NCBI GenBank assembly: GCA_035946615.1
Contig: DASYZB010000058.1
Coordinates: 1 to 51,698, forward strand
DNA length: 51,698 nucleotides
Direction: 5' to 3'
DNA from: Verrucomicrobiia bacterium
GTDB taxonomy: Bacteria; Verrucomicrobiota; Verrucomicrobiia; Limisphaerales; UBA8199
Shown here: in pieces, positions 34,129 through 43,723 of the stretch
Numbering within the stretch: position 1 is the first letter of the stretch
Layout of the letters: each line of letters starts with the position of its first letter
Program-made: the position numbers and the translations under genes
Notes under the pieces: generated by a model
What the model saw: only the letters and a program-made list of their open reading frames with translations
Told to the model about the DNA's origin: nothing
The model's database searches: none

Positions 34129-37100
34129 GTGAGCAAAGAATTTATCAGGATCGGCGGGGCGCGTGAGCATAATCTCAAAGACCTCACGCTGAATATCCCC
34201 CGTGATAAGCTGGTGGTGGTCACCGGGTTGAGCGGGTCGGGCAAATCCTCGCTGGCTTTTGACACCATTTATGCCGAGGGCCAGCGCAAGTACGTCGAGT
34301 CGCTCTCGGCTTACGCGCGGCAGTTCCTGGACCAGATGCAGAAGCCCGACGTCGATTTTATCGAGGGGCTTTCGCCGGCCATCGCCATCGAGCAGCGCAG
34401 CGCCGGTTATAGCCCGCGCTCGATTATCGCCACGACTACCGAGATTTACGATTATCTGCGCTTGCTCTACGCTCATATCGGCCAGCCCTATTGCCCGGAC
34501 TCCGGAGCAGCCATCGTTCGCCAGACCACCAGCGACATTGTCGATAAAATCCTCGCATTGCCCCAAAGAACGCGGGTGATGCTCCTCGCCCCGGTGGTGC
34601 GCGAGCAAAAGGGCGAGTTCCGGGATGTGGTGGAGCGTTTATCGCGCGAGGGTTTTGTGCGCGCGCGAATCGACGGCGAGTTGTTCGATCTGGGAAACGG
34701 AACCCGGGTCAAGCTCGAGGCCAAGAGCAAGCACACCATCGAGGCGGTGGTGGACCGGTTGGTTATTGATGAGAAGGTCCGCATTCGCTTGAGCGATTCG
34801 GTCGAGACGGCCCTGCGCTGGGGCCAGGGCACGTTGCTGACCCTGCACCAGTTGCCCGATGGGGATCGCAGCTCAGGCAGCGACCCCAGACCCCAGGGCC
34901 CTGCGCCCCAACCGCCGCCGGCCTGGATCGAAACTCTGCACTCCAATCGTAATCTGAGCCTGGCAACTGGCAAAACTTATGAGGTGCTCACCCCAAAGCA
35001 CTTCTCTTTTAACGCCCCGGTTGGCGCCTGCCCGGTCTGCCATGGCCTGGGCCAAAAAATGGTCTTTGACGAGGAACTCATCGCGCCCGATCCCGAAAAG
35101 TCACTCGAACAGGGCGCCGTTTTGCCCTGGCGCCGCGGTGGCAAACGCATGGTGGTCTATTACAAGGCAATGCTCCGCAGTGTCGCCGGTCATTTCCACC
35201 AGAGCATGGAAACGCCTTACAAAAACCTTTCGGACGATTTCAAACGGATTCTCCTGCATGGCTCAGGCCAAACTGAAATTGAGTTCTCCTTTTGGCGGGC
35301 GGGCAAGGTGAGCAAGATAGCCCGTTCATTTGAGGGCGTCATCCCGAATCTCGAACGACTTTACCACGAAAGCGAAAGCGAATTCACCAGGAACCGGCTT
35401 AAAGGGTTCATGAGCCCGCGATTTTGCGACGCTTGCAATGGACAGAGACTCAAGCCGGAAATACTGGCCGTCACCCTCGGAACTGCAGAGGACAAGGCGA
35501 AGTTCAAGCTGGCTGACAGAGCCGGCTCTTCTGGCACAGACCCCGGCACGGAAACTCCCGAGGCCAAACCTAAAGAGGGCTATGGCGCTAAGGGCTCTTT
35601 CCCTGCGCCGATTCCCGGCCTGTCCATTATGGACCTATGCGCTCTCTCGATTGAAAAGGCCGATGAGTTCTTTGCCCAACTCAGGCTGACAGAATTCCAG
35701 GAGAAAATCGCCCGCGAGCTGATCAAAGAAATACGGACTCGGTTCGGATTCCTGAAGAATGTCGGTTTGGGTTATCTGACCCTCGACCGGGAGAGCGGCA
35801 CCTTGAGTGGCGGCGAGGCGCAACGCATCCGGCTCGCCACCCAGATTGGCGCCGGCCTGGTTGGTGTGTTATACATTCTTGACGAACCCAGCATCGGCCT
35901 GCACCAACGCGATAATGATCGACTGTTGCGCGCCCTTTTGGGCCTGCGAGACTTGGGCAATTCAGTCCTGGTTGTCGAGCACGACGCCGATACGATTCGA
36001 CACGCCGATTACATTCTCGATCTCGGCCCGGGCGCCGGAGTGCGTGGCGGTGAACTGGTGGCCGCCGGCTCCTTGCCGGAAGTGTTGTCCAACCCGCACT
36101 CCCTCACTGCCAAGTACCTTAGGGGCGAATTGTCAATTCCCATTCCGCGGCAGAGGGTAAAACCTTCTCCAGCCCGCGGCTGGCTCGAAGTGCTCGGCGC
36201 CCGGGAGAATAATCTGAAGAACCTGCATGTCAGAATACCCCTGGGCACATTGACGTGCGTTACTGGCGTGAGCGGTTCGGGCAAAAGCACGCTCGTCGAT
36301 GATATCCTGCGGCGCGCCTTGTTCCGCAAGTTCTTCGGGTCGAAAGAACGGCCCGGGGCCCACCGTGCCCTCAAGGGTTTTGAGCAGCTCGACAAGGTCA
36401 TTGTCATCGACCAGACCCCGATTGGCCGCACGCCCCGCAGCAATCCCGCCACTTATACCGGCATGTTCAATCATATCCGCGATCTATTCGCCCGCCTCCC
36501 TGCCGCCCGCATTCGGGGCTACGAATCTGGCCGTTTCAGTTTCAACGTCAAAGGTGGGCGCTGCGAAAAGTGCCAGGGGGATGGGTTGATAAAGATCGAA
36601 ATGCATTTTCTGCCTCCGGTCTATGTCATGTGCGAGGCCTGCAATGGCCGGCGTTACAACCGGGAGACCCTCGAGATAACCTACAAAGGCAAAAACATCG
36701 CCGATGTCCTCGATATGACAGTCGATGAGGCGGTTACCTTTTTCCGCGCCGTGCCCCAAATTGATGAGCCGCTGCTCACCCTGGCTGAGGTCGGCCTCGG
36801 CTACATTGGCCTGGGACAGTCCGGCACGACCCTCAGCGGCGGCGAGGCCCAGCGCGTCAAACTCGCTGCCGAACTCAGTCGCAAAGCTACCGGACGTACC
36901 CTTTATATTCTGGATGAGCCGACCACGGGATTGCACTTTCATGATGTGGCCAAATTGCTCGAAGTGCTCTTTAAGCTGCGCGCCTCAGGCAACACCCTGC
37001 TGATCATCGAGCACAATCTTGATGTCATCAAGACCGCCGATTGGATCATCGATCTCGGGCCGGAAGGAGGCGAGGCGGGGGGCCACATTGTCGCCCAGGG

Positions 37101-37179
37101 CACGCCGGAGACAGTCGCCCAGTCCCAGGCCAGCTATACCGGCCAGTATCTTGCCGCCTCCCTCGCCGATGTTAGTTGA
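34129..37179 (+). CDS. uvrA: Excinuclease ABC subunit A
   Basis: The damage-recognition ATPase of nucleotide excision repair. At 1016 residues it is slightly longer than usual (about 940). Both ABC halves are complete: Walker [17 protein letters not shown] and [13 protein letters not shown], signatures [13 protein letters not shown] and [13 protein letters not shown], and Walker B regions [12 protein letters not shown] and [12 protein letters not shown]. Zinc modules are seen as CPVCHG...CDACNGQR and CEKCQG...CEACNGRR. Two proline- and glycine-rich inserts (near [11 protein letters not shown] and [12 protein letters not shown]) explain the extra length. The start is GTG directly before [14 protein letters not shown], the conserved beginning. 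It stands alone, with no uvrB or uvrC nearby. Confidence 0.97.
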   Translation: MSKEFIRIGGAREHNLKDLTLNIPRDKLVVVTGLSGSGKSSLAFDTIYAEGQRKYVESLSAYARQFLDQMQKPDVDFIEGLSPAIAIEQRSAGYSPRSIIATTTEIYDYLRLLYAHIGQPYCPDSGAAIVRQTTSDIVDKILALPQRTRVMLLAPVVREQKGEFRDVVERLSREGFVRARIDGELFDLGNGTRVKLEAKSKHTIEAVVDRLVIDEKVRIRLSDSVETALRWGQGTLLTLHQLPDGDRSSGSDPRPQGPAPQPPPAWIETLHSNRNLSLATGKTYEVLTPKHFSFNAPVGACPVCHGLGQKMVFDEELIAPDPEKSLEQGAVLPWRRGGKRMVVYYKAMLRSVAGHFHQSMETPYKNLSDDFKRILLHGSGQTEIEFSFWRAGKVSKIARSFEGVIPNLERLYHESESEFTRNRLKGFMSPRFCDACNGQRLKPEILAVTLGTAEDKAKFKLADRAGSSGTDPGTETPEAKPKEGYGAKGSFPAPIPGLSIMDLCALSIEKADEFFAQLRLTEFQEKIARELIKEIRTRFGFLKNVGLGYLTLDRESGTLSGGEAQRIRLATQIGAGLVGVLYILDEPSIGLHQRDNDRLLRALLGLRDLGNSVLVVEHDADTIRHADYILDLGPGAGVRGGELVAAGSLPEVLSNPHSLTAKYLRGELSIPIPRQRVKPSPARGWLEVLGARENNLKNLHVRIPLGTLTCVTGVSGSGKSTLVDDILRRALFRKFFGSKERPGAHRALKGFEQLDKVIVIDQTPIGRTPRSNPATYTGMFNHIRDLFARLPAARIRGYESGRFSFNVKGGRCEKCQGDGLIKIEMHFLPPVYVMCEACNGRRYNRETLEITYKGKNIADVLDMTVDEAVTFFRAVPQIDEPLLTLAEVGLGYIGLGQSGTTLSGGEAQRVKLAAELSRKATGRTLYILDEPTTGLHFHDVAKLLEVLFKLRASGNTLLIIEHNLDVIKTADWIIDLGPEGGEAGGHIVAQGTPETVAQSQASYTGQYLAASLADVS

Positions 37180-37246
37180 AAGCCCCAAAAACCTGTTTCC
37201 CAGCCTTCGCCATTTCCCTAATCTGTCCCCGCGGAGGATTCCGCCC

Positions 37247-37261
37247 ATGGTTGCTTTATGA
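37247..37261 (+). CDS. Possible four-codon leader ORF (MVAL) overlapping the next start
   Basis: ATG GTT GCT TTA TGA ends so that its TGA shares ATGA with the start of the YchF-like gene. The only good Shine-Dalgarno nearby, GGAGG at 37233-37237, is 9 bases before this ATG and 20 before the main gene's ATG. Ribosomes may therefore load here and reinitiate. It is too short to judge by coding content. Confidence 0.4.
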   Translation: MVAL

Positions 37262-37959
37262 AAATAGCCCTCTTTGGCCTCGCCGAACTCAAGCTCGGCA
37301 AACACAATTTAAAAGACCCGCGCCTGGACCAAGCCCATGAACTGGTCGAGGCCGATAAGAAGGCCTACGCGCAGGTGGATGTGATTGGCGAGGAACAGTT
37401 GCTCGACGCCGATGCCATTCTGGCTCCAAAGGACAACCAGGCCGATCTTATTCTCAAGGACCTGGAATTCGTCGAGACCCGCCTGGGCCGCGACCCGCAA
37501 GCCGATGAGCGGCTGGCTCTCGAAAAAATCAAAGGGCTGCTCGAAAATGAGAGGTTTCTCTTTAACTCGAATTTGAGTCCCGCTGACCTTCAGGCCGTCG
37601 CGGCGCACAATTTTTTCACCAATAAGCCCATCACGGTTGCCGATGCCGCCGAGCTGCAGAACCCTGATACCCTGCTCCTGCGGGTATTTCAGGAAGCGGG
37701 CTACATCAGCTTTCTGACTGTGGGCGGGAAAGAAAACCGGGCGTGGCCAATCCGCGATGGCGTCTCGGCGTGGGAAGCTGCAGGCACGATTCACACGGAC
37801 CTACAGAAGGGTTTTATCCGCGCCGAGATCATCAGCTTCGCCGATTTCATTCAGGCTGGCGGCGAAACTCAGGCCAAACGCGCCGGAAAGCAACGGCTCG
37901 AAACTAAACAGTACAAAATGCAGGATTACGACGTGGTCAATTTTCGGTTTTCCAAATAA
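37258..37959 (+). CDS. YchF/OLA1-like protein without the GTPase core (DUF933-type C-terminus)
   Basis: A 233-residue protein whose C-terminal half matches the TGS-like YchF C-terminal domain: FLTVGGKENRAWPIRDG, AAGTIHTDLQKGFIRAEIIS, then RLETKQYKMQDYDVVNFRF. In true YchF this follows an ATPase/GTPase domain. Here the N-terminus MKIALFGLAELKLGKHN is similar to the YchF start but the P-loop (GxxNVGKS) is destroyed and the switch motifs are absent, although DLEFVETRL, a helical YchF feature, remains. So the nucleotide site is lost while the ribosome-associated domain stays. It starts by ATGA overlap with a four-codon leader. The role is unknown. Confidence 0.78.
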   Translation: MKIALFGLAELKLGKHNLKDPRLDQAHELVEADKKAYAQVDVIGEEQLLDADAILAPKDNQADLILKDLEFVETRLGRDPQADERLALEKIKGLLENERFLFNSNLSPADLQAVAAHNFFTNKPITVADAAELQNPDTLLLRVFQEAGYISFLTVGGKENRAWPIRDGVSAWEAAGTIHTDLQKGFIRAEIISFADFIQAGGETQAKRAGKQRLETKQYKMQDYDVVNFRFSK

Positions 37960-38012
37960 GCGGCCTCATTTCACCCTTTCCGCCCGTGGCCGGTTCGAGT
38001 TAAACTGGACGT

Positions 38013-40697
38013 GTGGCCATGCTGAGCCGATGGAGCCTCGTTCTGTTTGCGCTGCTGGCCGCCGGGCCGCAAGTCCGGGCGGCCAGCGCAGGCGAAAATC
38101 GCGCCTTCGACTCAGCGTCCAAGGATTTCTCCAATGGCATTTGGGACCGGGCGGAGAGCGAGTTCGGCGCTTTTCGCCAAACCTTTACCAACTCCAGCCG
38201 CCTGCCCGAGGCGGTTCTGTTCCAGGCCGAGGCGCGCTTCCAGCGCACCAACTATGACGGCGCGATGCAGTTGCTCTCAGCCTACCAGGATTTCGCAGGC
38301 AATCTGGGTGACGAATATCTGTTCTGGCAAGGACAGGCCGCCTTTGAAAAAAGGGATTTTAAAGCCGCTGCAGACCTGTTTGCCCGGCTGGTTCATGTGT
38401 TCCCCGCTTCCCCTCGCCGGCTTGAGGCCGCGCTGCGCCAGGCCAACTCTTACGCGCTGCGGTCAGATTGGGGGCGCGTGGCGCAGTTGCTTGAGCAGAC
38501 CAACGGGGTATTTCAAACGGCTGCCCGCACTAATCTCGCATCGGAGCTGGTCTCGCGCGGCTTCCTCCTGCTGGGCGAAGCCCAGATAGCTGAGGGCAAT
38601 ATCGACGCCGCACAGAGCGCTCTCAAAGCCATTGGCGCCGCTGCTCTAGACCCGGAACTCGCCTGGCAACGACAACAGCTCTTCTGCCGCGTTTCCCTGG
38701 CTCGAGGCCGGCTGGAGGAAGCATTCCAACAAAGCACAAATCTCCCGGCACTGGCTGCGGCCTCGAAAAAGAGCTATTTGGAGGCCGAAACGGCTGCCTT
38801 TCAAGCAGACATCCTCGAACAACTTGGCCGAACCCAGGAGGCCATCGCGGCGTACCAACGAAATCTTGGCGAAGGTGTGCCAGCCGGACGCCAGCGCCAG
38901 GCTTTGCTCAAAATCACCCAACTCTCCCTGGCTCAAACAAACGAAAGCCCAAAAGTGTTCGCGGTAAAAATTGCCGAAGCAGCCCAAACCTTGGAAAAGT
39001 TCCTCGCCCGCGCGCCGCTCCCGGATTCTGCGGACTTGGCGCTCCTCACCCTGGGCGAGTTGCGCTTGCGCCAATATGAAGCCGGACAGCTTGCCAACGG
39101 GCTGACCGGCGCCGCAACCAATGCGCTCATCGCGACAAATTACCTCCAGGAAGCTATCTCCGCCTTCGAGCGGTTTACCACGAATTTTCCCAAAAGCTCC
39201 CGGTTCGGCAAGGTAGAGCTCGATCTGGGCTGGTGCTTTCTGCGCAGCACCAACTTGCCCGCAAGCCAGGCCGCTTTCCGGCTTGCCGTTGAACGCCTGC
39301 CGGTGGGGCTCGATCAGGCCATCGCTTATTTCAAACTGGCTGATGTCGAGTACCTCCAAACCAACTTCCCTGCGGCTATTTCTAATTACCAGGCCGTCAT
39401 CGACAAGTTCGCCGTGCTGCCACAAGCTCGAACCAACCTCCTGGAGCCAGCCTTTTACCAGATCATTCGCGCCGGTTTAGCCTCTGGCAATCTGCCTGCC
39501 GCCACCAACGCTCTGGCGCATCTTTTGCATTCATTTCCCGATGGCTTTTATTCCGACCGCGCCGTGCTGCTGACCGGCCAGGCCATTGGACCGCAAAATC
39601 CGGCCGGGGCGCGGCGGCTATTCCTTGATTTTGCACAGGGCTATCCCGCCGACCCGTTGCTGCCCGAACTCCAATTGGCCATCGCCCGCACGTACGAACT
39701 GCAAAACCAGTGGACTAATGCCATTCCCCAGTACGATCAGTGGCTGGCCCAGTTTACTAACAATCCCGCGCGACCACGCGCCGAGTACTTCCGCGCCCGG
39801 GCAGATTTCGAAGCGGGCCGTGAAACCAATGCCTTGCGCGCATTCACCGCTTTTGTGGCCGACTACCCCACCAATGAACTGGCGCCGATGGCCCAATGGT
39901 GGGTAGCCGATTACTATTACAGCGCCGGAAACTTTTGGGAGGCGGAGAAAAATTATCAGCTCTGTTATCAGAACACCAACTGGCCTCCATCCGAACTGAG
40001 CTACCAGGCCCAAATGATGGCGGGGCGCTCGGCCTTCGGACGGCAGGGCTGGAAAGATGCGCGCGATTATTTCACCACCCTGGCCCTCAACACCAACTGC
40101 CCTGCCGGCGTGCCGCCAGAAACTTTTAACATGCTGCGGGCTCAGGCCTTTTTCGCCCTGGGTGATACCTTGCTCGCCCAGGATTCAACCAACCGCCTCG
40201 CTGATGCCCAGGACGCCATCAGCGCCTTTAACCAGATATTCTATTTGTGCCCCAGCAACCAACTGGCTGTCCTGGCCTGGGGCGAGAAGGCCAACTGTTT
40301 TCTTACCTCGCAGGATTATGGGGCTGCTTCCAATGCCTTCCAAATGGTGCTGGATTCACCCTTAGCCGCGCCCGCCGCCCGCAGCATGGCCAAGGTCGGC
40401 CAGGGGGTCATCCTGGAAAAATTGGCCGAGCAAAAATCCGGCCCGGAACGCGGCCAACTGTTGCTGCTCGCCAGCAATTCTTACCTCGACGTGTATGACG
40501 GCAAAATTCTTCGGGACGGTGAGAAGGCGGACCCTTATTGGAAGCGCAAGGCCGGGATTGAGGCTGCCCGGCTTCAAGCCGAAATGAAACACCCGGGCGC
40601 AGCCCGGCGCATTTACCAGGACCTGCGCGATCCAAGGTTCGAGGATAAGATCAACGCCCTTCAAGCCCAGGAAACTGAGGCCACCCGCAAAGACTGA
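38013..40697 (+). CDS. Large exported TPR-like repeat protein
   Basis: An 894-residue protein with signal peptide (MAMLSRWSLVLFALLAAGPQ, cleavage near VRAASA). The rest is helical with many tetratricopeptide-like units, for example SKDFSNGIWDRAESEFGAF, FEKRDFKAAADLFARLVHVF, DILEQLGRTQEAIAAYQRN and AFTAFVADYPTNELAPMAQ, spaced about 35-45 residues. It resembles periplasmic YbgF/BamD-type scaffold proteins but is much longer. The partner is unknown. The start is GTG at 38013 or ATG at 38019, two codons apart. It is convergent with a PEP-CTERM gene across a strong hairpin. Confidence 0.82.
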   Translation: MAMLSRWSLVLFALLAAGPQVRAASAGENRAFDSASKDFSNGIWDRAESEFGAFRQTFTNSSRLPEAVLFQAEARFQRTNYDGAMQLLSAYQDFAGNLGDEYLFWQGQAAFEKRDFKAAADLFARLVHVFPASPRRLEAALRQANSYALRSDWGRVAQLLEQTNGVFQTAARTNLASELVSRGFLLLGEAQIAEGNIDAAQSALKAIGAAALDPELAWQRQQLFCRVSLARGRLEEAFQQSTNLPALAAASKKSYLEAETAAFQADILEQLGRTQEAIAAYQRNLGEGVPAGRQRQALLKITQLSLAQTNESPKVFAVKIAEAAQTLEKFLARAPLPDSADLALLTLGELRLRQYEAGQLANGLTGAATNALIATNYLQEAISAFERFTTNFPKSSRFGKVELDLGWCFLRSTNLPASQAAFRLAVERLPVGLDQAIAYFKLADVEYLQTNFPAAISNYQAVIDKFAVLPQARTNLLEPAFYQIIRAGLASGNLPAATNALAHLLHSFPDGFYSDRAVLLTGQAIGPQNPAGARRLFLDFAQGYPADPLLPELQLAIARTYELQNQWTNAIPQYDQWLAQFTNNPARPRAEYFRARADFEAGRETNALRAFTAFVADYPTNELAPMAQWWVADYYYSAGNFWEAEKNYQLCYQNTNWPPSELSYQAQMMAGRSAFGRQGWKDARDYFTTLALNTNCPAGVPPETFNMLRAQAFFALGDTLLAQDSTNRLADAQDAISAFNQIFYLCPSNQLAVLAWGEKANCFLTSQDYGAASNAFQMVLDSPLAAPAARSMAKVGQGVILEKLAEQKSGPERGQLLLLASNSYLDVYDGKILRDGEKADPYWKRKAGIEAARLQAEMKHPGAARRIYQDLRDPRFEDKINALQAQETEATRKD

Positions 40698-40710
40698 CGC
40701 CCTTTCGGCT

Positions 40711-40743
40711 GCGCTGTCCGGCGTGGCGCGCGCCGGACAGCGC
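40711..40743. terminator. Strong hairpin between convergent genes
   Basis: GCGCTGTCCGGC (40711-40722) pairs perfectly over 12 bases with 40732-40743, with a nine-base loop. It sits 13 bases after the TPR gene stop and 15 before the PEP-CTERM stop, as expected for a bidirectional terminator, but there is no T-run on either strand. Confidence 0.6.
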
Positions 40744-40758
40744 CCGAGGCGGGCCGTT

Positions 40759-41409
40759 TCAACTGGCCCTTTCCAGACACAGAAGGTTTTTTCGAGTGAA
40801 GGCCACCGCGATGAGGCCCCCTCCCAGGAGCAAGCTCGCGGAGCCAGGTTCCGGCACCGGCTGCACGAGGAACTGCTGGCTCACGCCGCTAAACGGCGCC
40901 CCGCTGTAGAGAAAGGAAGTGCCGACAGGTGTGGTGGGATAATAAGGCGAGTCTCCCGCCAACGCTGCTGGTGTGTCCGTGCTGGTGAACTTAAAATCGA
41001 GCGAAGAACCTGGAGTTACCGGCGTCGTGGATGTGGTAAACCGAATGCTGTAGCCGTCGCCAGCCCCGATGTGAATGATATTATCTGTCCACCCGGTCGG
41101 TGGCTGTACGCTTGCGGGGCTGGTGGGCAGATAATTCTGGCCGGGAACCCACGCATACCAAAACGTCTCGATTTGATTGGGAGAGTTCGCAGCGTTATCC
41201 AGGGAGAGGGTGTAATCAAACAAGCCGCCCCCAGCGGACTGGCTGCTCAACTGAGCATTGGCAAAAAAGCCCTGGGCATGGAGGGCGGCGCTGCTGGCCG
41301 CCAGCAACAGGAGATAAATCGGCAGGGTCCGTCTCCTTTTCAGGGCGGTTGTTATGGAAGCTTTCCAGCAGCAAACACGCGCAAAGTTGAGTGGCAGCAT
41401 GGTCATCAT
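40759..41409 (-). CDS. PEP-CTERM sorting-signal protein
   Basis: A 216-residue exported protein. An N-terminal basic region and helix (LKRRRTLPIYLLLLAASSAA) with cleavage near LHAQGF is followed by a Thr/Ser/Gly-rich beta domain. It ends with the PEP-CTERM signal VPEPGSASLLLGG, a short helix and basic residues. Such proteins are processed by exosortase (EpsH) and often work in surface or exopolysaccharide matrices. No exosortase is in the window. The start MMTMLPLN at 41409 is chosen because GGAAAGGA lies upstream; the frame remains open to 41484. Confidence 0.88.
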   Translation of the reverse strand: MMTMLPLNFARVCCWKASITTALKRRRTLPIYLLLLAASSAALHAQGFFANAQLSSQSAGGGLFDYTLSLDNAANSPNQIETFWYAWVPGQNYLPTSPASVQPPTGWTDNIIHIGAGDGYSIRFTTSTTPVTPGSSLDFKFTSTDTPAALAGDSPYYPTTPVGTSFLYSGAPFSGVSQQFLVQPVPEPGSASLLLGGGLIAVAFTRKNLLCLERAS

Positions 41410-41509
41410 GTGGTGTCCTTTCCTTTTCAGGCAGTGAATGTAGTAGTAATTGGGCATCGTTCCTATGATGCGCCAACTCATCAAAGGTTCCCCCGTATTC
41501 TCTCTGGGG

Positions 41510-41878
41510 TTACCGCACCAACTCTGCTATTGCTTCGCGCAGGTCCGAGAATGAGAACGGTTTGTTGAGAATCGCATCCACCGGATTGCCAAAACCGTTG
41601 AGTTCTTCGGAAAAGGCCGTGATCATGATGATGGGCTGCTCGGGCGCTATCGCCTTGATCCTTGTGGCCAGCTCATTGCCGGCCATCCGGGGCATCGAGT
41701 AATCGGTAATCACCAGATCAAAGCGCCCCGGCGAAAACAAGTCCAACGCTTCCTTCCCGTCTCTCGCCTCGGTAACCAGGTGCTCATCGACGCACAAGAG
41801 CATCCTCACGGCCTCGCGTACCCCCGGTTGGTCGTCCGCAAGGAGGATGCGCTTCCCTAAAATTGGACCTGGCTGCAT
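41510..41878 (-). CDS. Stand-alone receiver-domain response regulator
   Basis: A 122-residue CheY-like protein made only of a receiver: acidic pocket LLADDQPG, phospho-acceptor Asp in LVITDYSMPRM, conserved Thr/Ser in MITAFSEE and lysine in LNKPFSF. With no output domain it would act by phosphorelay or protein contact. Its C-terminus (KPFSFSDLREAI) resembles the receiver of the broken hybrid kinase (KPFSLADFRAAI). No kinase is adjacent. Confidence 0.92.
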   Translation of the reverse strand: MQPGPILGKRILLADDQPGVREAVRMLLCVDEHLVTEARDGKEALDLFSPGRFDLVITDYSMPRMAGNELATRIKAIAPEQPIIMITAFSEELNGFGNPVDAILNKPFSFSDLREAIAELVR

Positions 41879-41999
41879 AGCACTGTAAAAAATTCATAAA
41901 GAGCAAGTCCGGAACCAACTCAGAATTGAGAATTGGCTTTATCTCGGAGCCCCAATGGTCGAGGCTGTGCCTTGGAGCGCAATTTGCTCTAAATTCGCT

Positions 42000-42749
42000 A
42001 TGCCTGCTGAAACGCTGAATTGCCCAATGTGCGGTGCGCCAGCCTCAAGCGATGCAACCCATTGCGAACACTGCGGGGCGCGCCTGGCTACTGTCGCCTG
42101 CCCCTCCTGTTTTGCCATGATCTTTCAAGGGGCAAAATTCTGCTCCCATTGCGGGGCGCGGGTGGACCGGACGGAGGGGGAGGCAGCGGTCTCCGAGCGT
42201 TGCCCGCGTTGCCGGCTCGAGTTGAAAGCGGTGACGGTTGGCCGAGCCAAGCTGCTCGAATGCGAGAAATGCGAAGGGTTCTGGGTCGATGCGGCCTCAT
42301 TAGACCAAATCTGCGCCGATCGCGAGCAGCAGGCGGCCGTGCTCGGCATGCCCGGCTCGGTTCAGCCCATCCAGTCCATTGCTATGGACCAGGCCGTGCG
42401 GTACCTCCCATGCCCAGTTTGCCACCAATTGATGAACCGGATCAACTTCGCGCATTACTCCAATGTGGTGGTGGAGGTATGCAAAGCCCACGGCACGTGG
42501 TTCGATAAAGATGAGTTGCGGCGCATTGTGGAATTCATTCGTGGCGGCGGGCTCGAAGCTTCGCGCCAGCGCGAGATCGAGGATTTGGAGCAGCGCAAGC
42601 GCGAGCTAAGCGCCACCCGGGCTGCCGGGGCCTGGGACGGTGCCATGGACCCTTCGAATCCCCGCGGCTTGTTCGGCGCCACGAGGTGCGACGACATGCG
42701 CCTGGGCATTTCTGCCGTGGCGGACCTGCTCCGGTCCATCTTCAGGTAG
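42000..42749 (+). CDS. Zinc-ribbon protein with two TFIIB-type zinc fingers
   Basis: A 249-residue cytoplasmic protein with several zinc ribbons. First come paired CxxC units (CPMCG...CEHCG and CPSCF...CSHCG), then two zf-TFIIB-like modules: CPRCRLELK...CEKCEGFWVD and CPVCHQLMN...CKAHGTWFDKDEL. The second module carries the His/Trp pattern GTWFD typical of this family. The C-terminal third is charged helix. Function is unknown; protein or nucleic-acid binding is likely. ATG at 42000 is preferred over the open frame to 41955 because the upstream codons look non-coding. Confidence 0.78.
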   Translation: MPAETLNCPMCGAPASSDATHCEHCGARLATVACPSCFAMIFQGAKFCSHCGARVDRTEGEAAVSERCPRCRLELKAVTVGRAKLLECEKCEGFWVDAASLDQICADREQQAAVLGMPGSVQPIQSIAMDQAVRYLPCPVCHQLMNRINFAHYSNVVVEVCKAHGTWFDKDELRRIVEFIRGGGLEASRQREIEDLEQRKRELSATRAAGAWDGAMDPSNPRGLFGATRCDDMRLGISAVADLLRSIFR

Positions 42750-42799
42750 AGCACAGATTGGCGCTTGATCTCCGAAAGCCAGCGGCCCATTGTTGGCGT

Positions 42800-43723
42800 A
42801 TGAAACAATTCAATCGACGTGAAATGCTCGTCCGCGCCAGCTTGGCAGCGGCTTCCTTTAGTCTCTTCCCCTCTGCGCTCAATGCGGCAGCCAGCCCCAA
42901 GAAACGAAAGGTCCTCTTCTTCTCCAAATCCTCCGGGTTCGAACACAGCGTCATTCACCGGCACGGTGGCGAGTTGAGCTTCGCGGAAAAATTGCTGCAG
43001 GAATGGGGGCCGGAGCAAAACGTTGAATTCACATTCTCCAAGGACGGCAGTTTGTTCAATCCGCAGTACTTGGAGCAATTCGACGCCTATTTCTTTGTCA
43101 CCACCGGAGATTTGACCAAGGATGGCAATGATAAGAACCCGCCGATGAGCCCCGAAGGCAAGCAAGCCTTTCTGGATGCTATTCACAATGGCAAAGGTTT
43201 TATCGGCTCCCACTGCGCTTCCGACACCTTCCATAGTCCGAACTATGAGCACGCCGACACCCGCTATAAGGACGACTTGCCCGGCCAGATGGACCCGTAT
43301 ATCGCCATGCTGGGGGGGGAGTTCATCATCCATGGCGCTCAGCAAAAGTCACGGATCATTCCTATCGACATGCATTTCCCCGGCATGGAGGGTTTTTCGG
43401 AGGACTTCGGCCCGCTCGAGGAGTGGTACTCACTGAAGAATTTCGCGCCTGACCTTCATGTCATCCTGGTCCAGGATACCCACGGGATGAAAGGGGCGAT
43501 GTACCAACGGCCGCCTTATCCGGAGACCTGGGCGCGCCATCACGGGCGCGGGCGCGTCTTCTACACCAGCATGGGGCATCGTGAAGACGTCTGGACCAAC
43601 CCCGTCTTCAAAAAGCTTCTCCTGGGCGGTATTCAGTGGGCTACGGGCAATGAGTCCGCGCGTATTCGGCCCAATATCCGCAAGGCCGCGCCTGGGGCGT
43701 CGCAGAATCCGTCACCCGCCTGA
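42800..43723 (+). CDS. ThuA-like domain protein, exported
   Basis: A 307-residue protein with a Tat-like signal (MKQFNRREMLVRASLAAASF, cleavage near NAAAS) followed by a ThuA-like class-I-amidotransferase-fold domain: KVLFFSKSSGFEHSV, then FVTTGDLTKDG, GKGFIGSHCASDTFH and VFYTSMGHREDVW. Family members are linked to disaccharide use, but the chemistry is not established. The coding region holds a run of eight G residues (43312-43319) without loss of frame. Its last 12 bases overlap the end of the convergent GH-GT gene. The start lies right before the signal; the frame open to 42686 overlaps the previous gene. Confidence 0.87.
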   Translation: MKQFNRREMLVRASLAAASFSLFPSALNAAASPKKRKVLFFSKSSGFEHSVIHRHGGELSFAEKLLQEWGPEQNVEFTFSKDGSLFNPQYLEQFDAYFFVTTGDLTKDGNDKNPPMSPEGKQAFLDAIHNGKGFIGSHCASDTFHSPNYEHADTRYKDDLPGQMDPYIAMLGGEFIIHGAQQKSRIIPIDMHFPGMEGFSEDFGPLEEWYSLKNFAPDLHVILVQDTHGMKGAMYQRPPYPETWARHHGRGRVFYTSMGHREDVWTNPVFKKLLLGGIQWATGNESARIRPNIRKAAPGASQNPSPA

